Source: Cochliopodium minus
Taxonomy: Eukaryota > Discosea > Himatismenida > Cochliopodiidae
Direction of reading: 5' to 3'
Assembly: GCA_024220525.1 (NCBI GenBank)
Contig: JAMYWO010000066.1
Coordinates: 145,523-178,422, forward strand
DNA length: 32,900 bases
This document shows positions 20,876 to 31,175 of this stretch, piece after piece; the stretch's first letter is position 1; each line of letters opens with the position of its first letter. The notes below the pieces were generated by a model. It saw only the letters and a list, made by a program, of their open reading frames with translations. It searched no databases and was not told the DNA's origin. The translations under genes were made by a program, and so were the position numbers.

Positions 20876-21601
20876 TCAAAATTTAATAAAACTAGAATCA
20901 ATAATGGATGGATTTATCTCTCCAACAATATTCAGAAAATCTTGCAACTTATTTGAATCACCACCAATACGAACAAAGCTCATGGATAAAGTTTTATCCT
21001 TGTTATTTGAAAAGGAATTGATGAAATTAGTAATTGCCTTTTTCGTTTTAGCTTCATCAAGATCCCCATACAACAAGAAAACGATAACTTCATTTTTGGA
21101 ATTTCTCTTGCCAATCATTCTATTACAAGATTCCAATGTAACTTGAAGATTAATGACCCCATTGGGAATTTTATTCAAATGAGAGTTGATATCTTTGAGA
21201 GAAGGATTAGAAAGATAGATATATTCTTCAGAAGTGAAATACACATCAAATTTCCCTCCATCTAAACTATTGCTGATGTAGTTCAAGATATTTTTTGATT
21301 GATTCTCCAAATTCTTGTTATTGTATTTTGTTCTTTCCAAAATGACGGTGAAAGTGGTATTCTTTGATTTATTCGTTAGATGATCATGAAACTTTGATTT
21401 TTTGAAGGAATGATGTATGGTGAGAGATGGCTTTATTTCTTCCTCAACTTCAAAATCATCATATTCTTCCTCTTTGCTTTTTTTATTCACCTGATAATAA
21501 TAAATTGTGTAAATGAATACCCCAATCCATAATATAGATAACCAATTTGGAAAAATCGAAGTGATTGTATTTTGATATAAAAATATAATGTGAATAATCA
21601 T
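20876..21601 (-). CDS. Single-pass membrane protein with a vWA-like domain
   Basis: 241 residues, no intron. An N-terminal hydrophobic helix (about residues 10-36, ending FIYTIYYYQVNKKSK) is followed by an acidic linker and a domain of about 160 residues with a von Willebrand A-like alternation: TFTVILERTKYN, NILNYISNSLDGGKFDVYF, INSHLNKIPNGVINLQVTL, NEVIVFLLYGD, KTLSMSFVRIGGDSNKLQDF. The last block resembles the SFVRIGxDxxAxxFL segment of fungal vWA proteins as I recall them. The MIDAS DxSxS is not present (ERTKYN instead), so metal-dependent binding is unlikely. The ATG at 21601 is the first in frame. It is divergent from the next gene with only 112 bp between starts. The vWA call is moderate; the membrane anchor is clear. 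Confidence 0.68.
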   Translation of the reverse strand: MIIHIIFLYQNTITSIFPNWLSILWIGVFIYTIYYYQVNKKSKEEEYDDFEVEEEIKPSLTIHHSFKKSKFHDHLTNKSKNTTFTVILERTKYNNKNLENQSKNILNYISNSLDGGKFDVYFTSEEYIYLSNPSLKDINSHLNKIPNGVINLQVTLESCNRMIGKRNSKNEVIVFLLYGDLDEAKTKKAITNFINSFSNNKDKTLSMSFVRIGGDSNKLQDFLNIVGEINPSIIDSSFIKF

Positions 21602-21713
21602 CAATTTTTTTTAATTTTCGATTATGAATAAGTATTGTATCATAAAAAAGGATATAATTGCCTCCCATCCATTTTATTTCATCTCACTAATATAAAATAT
21701 TCAAAATAAAAAA
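21602..21713. promoter_or_regulatory. Compact divergent intergenic region
   Basis: 112 bp separate the ATGs of the vWA-like gene (-) and the SAP/zinc gene (+). Both promoters and 5' leaders must fit here unless they overlap coding sequence. No specific box is recognised. Confidence 0.45.
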
Positions 21714-23227
21714 ATGAATGAAAATAATACAAATATAAATGAACATAATAGGTATAATCCCTCCAATCCCAATCAAGAAAATCAGAACTATAACAATCAA
21801 CCCAAGATAAATGATCAAAATATTAAAGAAAAGAAGAAAAGAGGCAGGAAAAGGAAGAGCGATACGATGATGAATCATCCCACAGAAAAAGAAAAATTGA
21901 ATCAAGAAAAATCAGAGAGGAAGAGAAGGCAAATATTGATGCAAATATATGAAAAAGAGAAAATAAAGTATAAACTGGATAGTGAAGAGATCATTGAAAC
22001 TGAAAAAATTATTGAAGCGAAACATATAATGGATAGCTTGGATATAGATAGTGTATTGGGTACTAAAGATGAAAAAATATCCGATAGCAAAGAATATATC
22101 CCTGAATTCAAAGATCTCTTATACTTTTATGAAATAAAGGATTGCACTGTGAGTGTTTTCCTTTTATTTTTTTCTTGGATAAGTCATCTTAGGAATAATA
22201 TTTTAAAATAAATAATGAATTTTGTTTTATTCATTTGGTTGAAGAAAAAGTTTTATTATTAAATTTAACAAACATGTTTGTTTATAAATTAAACTAATCT
22301 TTTTTTTTTTTTGAATTTAGGAATTGACACAAGAAGAAAAAGAGTTTATGGAACAAGAAGAAAAGGAGCTGGAAGGAGACGAGCCACACAAAAATAATTT
22401 CTTGACTTTTGGAGAGTTAAGGGGTTTGGCAAAGTTGTTCGGATTAAGACTGAGTGGAAAGAAAGAGGACATTTTGGCGAGAATATATGACCCTGAGATT
22501 GACAATGAAAAGAGCACCACTCAAAAACCAAAAGTAGTAAACAAATCTATCGCAGAGGCTACTAGAATGCTTACTTCTATTGGTGTCAAATCAGCAAGCA
22601 AAAAGAGTAGGTGCTTAAGAAAGGCTTTGCAAAGGGGTCACATTCATCTGGATAACGGAATAAAAACAATTGTTTTTCAGGGTTTTTGTCTCTCTTGTAA
22701 TCATGATATCGTTTTACGTGTCGAAAATGTTTTGCTTCAGTCTGACATTTTTTCAAATGGTAGCACTCCTGCTTGCCGTTGTGGAAATTGTCACAAGTAT
22801 TGGTACCTTAGCTCTCTTTGCGAAGGTCTGCCTAAACTCAATGATGGTGTCAATCATCATCATTGTGAAAAGTGTAGGGGTTTGGGGATTTGTATTGGTA
22901 GTAGGAATGTTCATTGTACTGCGTGGTATCTTTAATTTTTTTTTCATTTTGTTTTTTTATTTTATTTGTCTGTTTGCAAGTGAAAGACATTATGATAGAG
23001 GTGATGATGGGAAAAACGTTTGTTCTTGTATTCAGCAAAAAAATGATCTTTTTAATGTTTCTTTTGATGAAATACCAAGAATCAAAAAAGATAATAATCC
23101 CCAATATCCTTTGCCTTCTCGATTCATACCCAACCAAAACGAAGATCAAATAAACACTCTACGCCAGTCAATCATAAGGCAAATAAGAACACCTCCCAAA
23201 GTTGAAAGAGAACAAGAAAATAAATAA
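21714..23227 (+). CDS. AT-hook / SAP-domain / Cys-rich zinc-binding nuclear protein
   Basis: 428 residues; exons 21714-22148, 22321-22925, 22981-23227 (1,287 nt). An Asn-rich N terminus is followed by an AT-hook-like KKKRGRKRKS (about residues 39-48), a charged coiled region, a SAP helix-extended-helix (LTFGELRGLAKLFGLRLSG, KKEDILARI), and a Cys-rich region: CLSCNHDI, CRCGNCHKYW, HHHCEKCRGLGICIG, HCTACERHY, NVCSC. The Cys pairs are spaced for at least three zinc sites. Splicing at 22926-22980 completes the CxxC pair in HCTACERHY, which supports that intron. The tail is basic and Pro-rich. AT-hook plus SAP implies binding to AT-rich DNA or chromatin. I do not recognise the zinc module as a named family. 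Confidence 0.8.
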
Positions 23228-23339
23228 TCTTTAGAATTTTATTTTTTTTTATAATTTGTATATTTTTTTTTTTTTCCAATTCGAAGATACAAAATTAATT
23301 TTTTAATTTGTAAAAGTCAATCTTTGTTTTCTTTTTAAT

Positions 23340-24857
23340 TTATTTTTTATCCTTGGTTTCGTTATTTGTGTAGCTGTTTCTGTTGGATCCCTCCTTATTT
23401 TTAGGCTTGGTGAATCTTTCCATGCCACCAGGGAGAATAACATCATCGAAGTAAGGATGCAACAAAGCATCAACGGCAGAAATACGCTTTTTAGGATCCA
23501 AAACGAGACATTTCTGCAACAAATCTAACCCTTGCTTGGAAAGACCCAAAACGAATTTGGCCAAAGGTTGGGGCTTTTCAAAATACTCTTTTCTGAATTC
23601 CTCCCTCCAATTAGGCAATTCAGAGACACCTTGCCAATTTTCATCAGTAGGTGTTCCAAGTATTTTAAAAATGCACAACAATTCGTCAATTTCGTTATCA
23701 TTTACAATTTCCTCCGCAACAAATAAGGGAGAATTTGTTGCCATTTCGGCGAATATACATCCTGCCGACCAAATATCTATTGCAGAGGTATATTGTTCTG
23801 ATCCAAGCAACAATTCGGGACATCTATACCTATAGGATGTTGCCGAATCAAAGATAAGATTAATAAAATCTTTAATTTTCATTTCTCAAAAGAAATATTA
23901 TATTTTGTGTAATTTTATATGATTATTCAAAAAAATATGTTGTAATTTTTGGGATTAATTTATTTTATATAAAGAGAATTTGCAATTACCATAATGTTAC
24001 GACTTGATGAGAATATTTTCTGTTGGTATTTCCAAAAGCCCTTGCTAATCCAAAATCTGCCAATTTCAAAGATCTGGCATTGATACTGACTTTGGAATCA
24101 GAAATCAATCTACAAAAAATTTATTAAAATTGAAATTTTGTTTTGATTGGTTGTATATTTTGACATGAGGGATTTTCAATAAGAATCCATAATATTAAAA
24201 AAGCTTCTATCAAAATGTGAAATGAAATGATATTTCATGAAACTCATATAATATGATGCAAAGGAGAAATTTAAATAAATATTTATAATCAGTATTTATA
24301 AAAAAAATAAATAATTAATTATAATTTCTTTAAAAGAGATATGAGCAATCAAATGATAGCAAATTGTGATTTGAATTTTTAAATATTTGAAGAAATTTTA
24401 TCATAATTTTTTTTTGAAGAAATATTTTTTCTTACAAATTTTGGGGTTTCAAATCACGATGCAAATATCTTTTTTGATGACAATGTGCCAAACCATTAAA
24501 CATTTGATAAGTGAAAGATTTGATTTGAGGTTCAGAAAGGGTTCCAACAGCATTCATAAATTTGTGTAAGTCATATTTTAAGTATTCAAAAACTAATGAA
24601 AGAGAATTTTCAACAGAAGCATCAACTTCCAACAATGCAACTATATTTGGATGATTTAATTCTTGAAGATAACTTATTTCTCTTATTGCTGTTGCTGGTA
24701 TCCCTTCTTGTTCATTTGGGAATTTAATTTTTTTTATTGCAACCACTTGCATTGTGTCTGTTTTGACTGCCTTATATACTGTACCATAAGTCCCCTTTCC
24801 CAATGTTTCCAGTATAGTATATCCTTCAATTGGTGATTCTATTTTATCTCTTCTCAT
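23340..24857 (-). CDS. Cyclin-dependent kinase, CDK1/2 type with PATAIRE helix
   Basis: 343 residues; exons 24857-24436, 24109-23990, 23829-23340 (1,032 nt). Canonical kinase features: glycine loop [10 protein letters not shown] with the inhibitory Thr23/Tyr24 pair kept; ATP lysine in VVAIKKI (Lys42); cyclin-binding helix GIPATAIRE (Glu60), a PSTAIRE variant; HRDLKPQN (Asp135); DFGLARAFG (Asp159); activation loop [21 protein letters not shown]; and the C-lobe [14 protein letters not shown]. The position of CDK1 Thr161 is Ser174, still phosphorylatable. APE is CPE. There is a short insertion before the DFG strand (SKVSINARS) and another after SPLF (VAEEIVND), plus a ~30-residue polar tail. The introns (326 and 160 nt) are longer than elsewhere. 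Likely a cell-cycle CDK; CDK5-like assignment is possible. Confidence 0.93.
24110..24435 (-). other. CDK intron 1 (326 nt)
   Basis: One of the longest introns in the window, AT-rich. No reading frame, RNA gene or repeat was recognised in it. Confidence 0.6.
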
Positions 24858-25124
24858 TTATATCGTTTGCGAATTTTGAGTAGAAAATTTCTTCACAATT
24901 TTTTTTTTTATATCAAAAGAGTCAAATTGGTTATGCAATTCACGAGTTACTTACTTCAATCTGAATTCAATAAAATCAGTTTGAAAATATGTTCTCTCAA
25001 ATAAATTTAAATTTTTGTTTCTCTTCAACATTTTAAATTAAAAAATATTCGATTTTTGTCTACTCAATCAAAATAAGTCAATCACAAAGATATCCGATAA
25101 AAATAAGACAACTTATATCAATAC
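24858..25124. promoter_or_regulatory. Divergent intergenic region, CDK / ArfGAP
   Basis: 267 bp between the two ATGs; both promoters are expected here. AT-rich; no recognised element. Confidence 0.4.
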
Positions 25125-27835
25125 ATGGACAAAAATATCAAAGAAAAGAATGATAACAAAGAAGAGAATGGAAATAAAGAAGAAGAAAAGAATTTAAATT
25201 TCTTGAAATTCATCTCTGAGAATGATCCTATATTATTCAGAACAAAATTGGGAATCTTAAAAATGGTAAATAAAATTAATTGGGTTATATAATTTATTAT
25301 ATAACATTCATTTCTTTTTTATTGCAAATCCAACAAATTTTAAAGGAAATAGAGAATTCAAATCAAAAAAAGACAAAGTTGATTGAAACAGGGAAAAAGT
25401 TTCGCTCAGCATTAAAAGAATTATCTGTAATATCTTCAACATTCAAAGATGATTTATTGATGTATAGCAATGATCAAAAAAATAAAGAAAGATCGGAAAT
25501 CTTTAATAGTATGGATAATAAATTGAGTGAAAAAATAAAGAAGGAGATGGAAGAATTATTCGAATTTTCTTGCCCATTCAAACAATTTTCTTTAATCTTC
25601 GATTCTATATCACATTCATTGGATTCACTTGAAAGAATGTTCGATCATCTTTTTGTTGTTCCTTTGGAGAAGTTGGATACATCAAATCAAGAATTAAAAG
25701 ATATAGAACAGAGATTAAATGAATGGAGGATAGATTATGAAAAAGCCAATCAACAATACAGACAACTTCTTGATAAAGGAAAGACCAATGAAAAATCTGA
25801 ACAATCCGTGATAAAATTGAAAGATAAATTCAAGGGGATAAATGCTACTTGGATGATTTTGCTTTCTGATACCTATTTCTCCAATTATATGCAAATTGTG
25901 GAACAATGTTTATTAATCACCCTATCCACTTACAAATCATTCAAAAGTAACAAAAATTTTTCTTACATAAAAGATATTGTCGATATACTTTCTTATTTAT
26001 CAAATTATATCATCAACATATTTCAACATTGATCAAAAAAATTAAAATAAGAAATCATTTGTAAATCAAAAACCAAGCTTTTTTGAGTATTAAATTTATC
26101 CTCAAAAAATGATATGTCATGATTCTTTTAATTAATCACTCTTTTGCCCTAGATTTCTCTTTTTTATCGAATAATGAAGAATTTAGCGAAACATCAAAGA
26201 AATTGAAAATAGAAATATCGGAAATCCTTTTTAAATTCCAAAAGGAAAAAAATTTGAGAAAAAAAAAGTTGATTCAAATCAATACTGCAATCGAATCTGA
26301 AAAAGAGGATTCTAAAACACAAGGAGACATTTTTTTTTGCGAAACAAACATAAAGGGTGAGATAATAGGGAAATGGACTGGTAAGATACAAAACTTTTTT
26401 TATTTTTATATTAAAATTAAAACGTAAAATTACTTTTCAAAAAGAGGGATACATGGTTGTATCAAGAGGAAATCTAGTTTTTTATGAAAGCTACATGAAC
26501 ATGAAGCCCATCTATTTTTTGGATCTTCTACTCTTCTCACTGAAGCCAGCCACCGACTCAGAGTTCAAGTATTCCATCATGTTAGTCTGCCCTACAAAGT
26601 CGCTTATGGTGGGGTTGTTCGACAAAGAAACACAAAAGAGTTGGATAGACGCAATAACAAGGGAGATCTCAAATCAACTCGACAACAAATACAAATACGA
26701 AGAGGGAGAATCAAAAGAGAACTTGGCAGAGTTGCCCATTTACAAAGTCAAAGAAGGAATAAGCGGAAATAATTTTTGTGCGGATTGTGGAAATAAAGAT
26801 CCTACTTGGGCTTCTGTCAATTTGGGAATCATCATTTGTATCGAATGTTCTGGTGTTCATAGAAGTTTGGGTGTTCACATTTCTCAGGTCAGAAGCTTGA
26901 CTTTGGATACCACCATTTGGGACAGCACCATGATTCGTTTGCACCGTGCAATTGGAAATGAAAACTCAAACAAGTTTTGGGAGGCTAAACTTCCTCAATC
27001 AAACACCAAGAAAATCAATTCTCAATCTTCAAAGACGGAGAGGACTGCTTTTATCAAAGATAAATACGAAAAGAGACTTTTTCTTTCGGATGACGTGATT
27101 GACCCAAAGAATCTCGATACTCTATTTTACAAAACTTTTGTTAGCTCTCTTCCTTCTTTTGAGCTTTATCAAGATCAAATAGGAAGTTTTCAGATTTTAC
27201 CTTTTCAAATTCTCCACATGCTTTTTTCTGGTGCTCATGTCGATTCAAAAGACCCTCTCACTTGTCAAACACTCCTTCATCATCTCTCAAAAACCAAACA
27301 CGTGTTAATCGCAGAGTTATTGATAAGAAATGGTGCAGATGTAAATATTTGTGATAAAAACGGTTTGACACCTCTCCTTATTGCCACTCATTCTTCGAAT
27401 GAAGAGTTTTCTAATTTTCTGTTGTCCAGAGGAGCCAAAGAAAACGTCGTAAATACAAATGTTGTCATTAACACGAACAACACAAACATTTTTGTGGATA
27501 ATAACGAGTCTTGGGTTACTGCTGTAAAGAATGCTCCCACAAAATTTGCCAAACCCATCATCTTTGGAACTAAAAAGAAGAAAGGATCACATATAGAGGG
27601 CTCACATGATGATGTAAAAGAAGATGGTAATCAAGAAGAATCAAAAAGTGATTCCGTTGAACACAATGAGAATATTCCTGAACCCACTACCCTTCCTGAA
27701 GTTGTAAAGTTTATTCCTCCCAAAAAGGTTGTGAAGGTCCCTTACAAGGTGAAGGTTAACAAAAATGCAACTGGATTACTTCCGATAAAAGTCAAAAACT
27801 TTAATCCTAAAACTCCCCAAAATCCTCAAAATTGA
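25125..27835 (+). CDS. ACAP-type ArfGAP: BAR, PH, ArfGAP, ankyrin repeats
   Basis: 786 residues; exons 25125-25265, 25346-25946, 26153-26380, 26445-27835 (2,361 nt). These proteins sense curved membranes through BAR, bind phosphoinositides through PH and switch off Arf GTPases. The BAR region (about 30-260) is helical: [39 protein letters not shown]-type helices and NYMQIVEQC. The PH domain (about 315-405) has [20 protein letters not shown] and ends with the invariant Trp in [10 protein letters not shown]. The ArfGAP zinc site is CADC (Cys435/438) and CIEC (Cys455/458), with x16 spacing, and the catalytic arginine in GVHRSLGVH (Arg463). Ankyrin units: [13 protein letters not shown] and [20 protein letters not shown]. 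The tail is basic and Pro-rich with no SH3. Domain order equals animal ACAPs, and all catalytic positions are intact. Exon 3 to PH spacing is inferred from phase. Confidence 0.93.
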
Positions 27836-27963
27836 AATCTTTTTTGTATTTTTTAACGTAATAAAATTATAAATCAAAAAATAACGACTTTCATTCTAAA
27901 AATAAAATTGAGCCAAAAATAATAATAAAAAAATTGTTGAAAAATTAATTCATACTATCTATC

Positions 27964-29077
27964 ATGAACAACTTTAAACAAAATTTGGAGAAGATAAATG
28001 AAATTTTGATTTGTGAAATATGTCATAATTATGTAGAAAACATCATCTTTTTGATTGATTGCAAACATTATGTGATTTTTTTTCCCTTTTTTTTATGAAT
28101 AAACATAATAGCCTTTTCAATAATGAGAAGTTCTGTTCGTATTGTATTAGGACCTCTTTAAATTACAAACAAAATTGCCCAAAATGCAGTAAGAGTTGTG
28201 TATCATCCTCTCTCTTCAAAATAGATGCAATCACAACAATTGTTGATCAATTTAAAGAAATAAGGTAAAGATTCAACCAGCTATTTGTATGTTGATTTAA
28301 TTATGATTTATAGCAAATATTTGGAATCTAATCAAGATATCAATTTAAATGGCAATGATACTGTCAATGTCAATCTGATAGATAAATCAAATAATAAAAA
28401 TAATAAAAATAATAAAAAAGAAATAAATAAAACAAAAAAAGATGACACCAACAACGAAAACAACAAAATAGATCTTATCAATGAAAAATCGGAAAAGAAA
28501 ATTAACTCTCCAAAAAAAACTGAGAAGAGATATGCCAAACTAGCCTACAACTTGATCTCTCTTACAAGTTTGAGAAAAACAGTGAAAGATCTGGGTCTAC
28601 ATTCAAAAGGAGTCAAAAATGACTTGATCAGAATTCACAAAGAGTTTGTCAACAAGTTTAATGCTAATACTGACGGAGACAAAAAATTGACATTAAAACA
28701 AATAGTAGAAGAAACTAACAAGGAACATCTGTAAAAATTTAATTTAATTTTTTTGATATTTTAAAATGATATTTTTAAATTTTTTAAATTTTTTTTTCAT
28801 TCAAATTTTATTTTCTAGACAAACAATAGAATACAGTAAGAAAAAGAGTTCTCTTAGAATTTCTGACAAAGAAATAGACAAGAAATTCAAAAAGTTAAAG
28901 AATGATGTCAAAAAAAGAGCTAACAAAAAATTAAGGGAACACGGTTCTGATTCACAACCTTTGTCTCCCCTTTCCAGTCCTTCTGAAAATAGCTCCCAAA
29001 AAAGATCTTCACCCAAACGGGACATTGGATCTCCTAACAAAAAGCCTAAATTGTCAAAAGATCTTCTTAAAAACTAA
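27964..29077 (+). CDS. RAD18: RAD18-like E3 ubiquitin ligase (RING plus SAP)
   Basis: 305 residues; exons 27964-28071, 28131-28264, 28314-28730, 28819-29077 (918 nt). RAD18 with RAD6 monoubiquitinates PCNA at stalled forks. The C3HC4 RING has Cys17, Cys20, Cys33, His35, Cys38, Cys41, Cys52, Cys55 (ICEICHNY, CKHYFCSYC, CPKC). The SAP block (about 155-195) reads LAYNLISLTSLRKTVKDLGL, then KNDLIRIHKEFVNKFNA, very like the RAD18 SAP (YNLLSDRDLKKKLKEHGL, HQEFVHMYNAQ, from memory). The QIVEE segment after it and the basic helix (KKFKKLKNDVKKRANKKL) fit the RAD6-binding tail. The stretch between RING and SAP is Asn/Lys-rich and holds no Cys-based UBZ finger, unlike human and yeast RAD18. The 28072-28130 intron separates the RING His from its next Cys. 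Confidence 0.9.
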
Positions 29078-29325
29078 ATTTTATTTTTAATTAAATCAAT
29101 ATGATGTCTTTGTACCTCTATTTCTTCTTTTTTTTAAAAATAAACAAATTTTTTGGTAAAAAGTAAACTTGAGATAAATAATAAATATTCTTTGGGTTGG
29201 TGATGGAAACATTCAAGAAAGTTCATTCAAATTGTCTCATAACAACTGTCACGTAACATTTTGATTGTTTCGAATCTATTAATTTTAAAATATAAAGTGA
29301 CCAAATAATAAAAAAAATAAAAAAA

Positions 29326-31141
29326 ATGACAACAGTTCTTCATGTGGCTGTAAATTTATTTTTATTGAAGAAAATTTTTTTCTCTTGATATTTAAAATTA
29401 TTTAGGAAAAACCAAATATCTCCATTGGATTGTAATATTACTTAATGATTGAAGCATCTATTTTTTTAATATATTTCTTTTTAAAGAGCCAAAATTCTAT
29501 CAAATGATACATTCCAAACACATCAAAGGAAAAGCAAAATGTGTAAGGTTCATGAATGGAATGGAACTTTCATGGTTTTTCATTTTAAAAATTGATTTAT
29601 ATGAGCTCTCATTAATGCTTATAAATTGTTCAAAAATATAGGACAGACCAGCATTTCACAAAGCAACAAGTACAGTGGGGCATATTTATGGATTAGATTT
29701 TTCATCAAAATATAATAATTGGGAATCAATAGGTACATTCGTTATTAAAAGAAAATTAGAGTATAATATGAAGAAACATCTACTTTAAAATTACATTTGA
29801 TAAATCATCGAGTTAAATTTTTTCTTAATTAAAATTAATAAATCAGATCCTGTTACATTGTTCGATGCAGAAACTAACAAAAATGTGACAGAAACTTCCC
29901 ACAAGGGAAACATCGTCAAACATCTCAAACACGAAGCTAAAGGAGTGGACTACATTGTTCTATGGCTTGATTGTGATCGTGAAGGTGAAAATATTTGTTT
30001 TGAAGGTAATTTTTCCAAATAAAAATTTTTATTTTTTTAATTTTTTATTTTAATTTTTATTTTCATTTTTTTTTTTTTAATTTTTAATTTTTTATTTTTG
30101 TTGTAATTATTTTTTTTATTCATTATTTTTAAAAAGTGTTGGACATCTGTGAGCCTTACATGAAAAAGTCCAACAAGCAAAACGTTTTTAGAGCAAAATT
30201 TTCAGCATTGACCAAACAAGAAATATTCGGAGCTCTCAAAAACTTGGGAAGGTAAAAAAAATAAACTTTATTCTTGTGATTTATTTTTATTTTTTCATTT
30301 TTTAACATTTTTATTTTTTTTTATTTTTCTCATAAATTATTTTTTTATTCTTTGTGGTTTATTTTAAAAAATTATCTTTTATTTTTTTATTTTTTTATTT
30401 TTATTTTTTATTTTTTATTTTTTATTTTTTATTTTTTATTTTTTATTTTTTGATTATTTTTTGATTTTTTATTTTTTGGTAGCCCAAACAAATATGAATC
30501 AATGGCTGTTGATGCAAGACAGATCATAGACTTGAAAGTTGGTGTTACGTTCACTCGTTTCCAAACTATTTTTTTTAGTGGGAAATATGGTGATCTCAAT
30601 TCTAACACTCTTTCTTGTACCTCTTTTTTTTTTTTAATTATTCACTTTTTTTTATTTTTATTTTTAAACATTTTTATATTTTTTTAAAAATATTTGATTT
30701 TTTTTCTTTTTTTTTTATTTTTATTTTTTATTTTTTATTTTTTATTTTTTGTTTTTTATTTTCATTTTATTTTCTTTTTTAATTTTATAATTTCATTTTT
30801 ATTTTTTATTTTCTTGATTTTCTTTTAGATGGTCCCTGTCAAACACCTGCTTTGCGTTTTTGCATTGAGAGATACGATCTTATCAACGTATTTTGACAAT
30901 TAATTCCTTTTTTTTTTAAAAAAATACCTAAAAACAATTATTTTTTTGCCAAAAGAAATTTGTACCTGAAGATTATTGGACCATCTGTAAATATTTTTAT
31001 TATTTTTATTTTTATTTTTTTATCACTTTTATTCAATATTTTGACATTAATATTAATGATGCAAAGTTTTTGTAAAAAATTATTTCATTTTATTTTTTAT
31101 TTTTATTATTTTTTATTATTTATTTTTATTATTTTTTATTT

Positions 31142-31175
<34 letters not shown>

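Noticed and set aside
23830-23882. N-terminal [12 protein letters not shown] extension on the CDK C-lobe as a separate kinase fragment
   Set aside because: It lies in the intron 23830-23989; splicing joins the two kinase halves at the TLWYR tryptophan.
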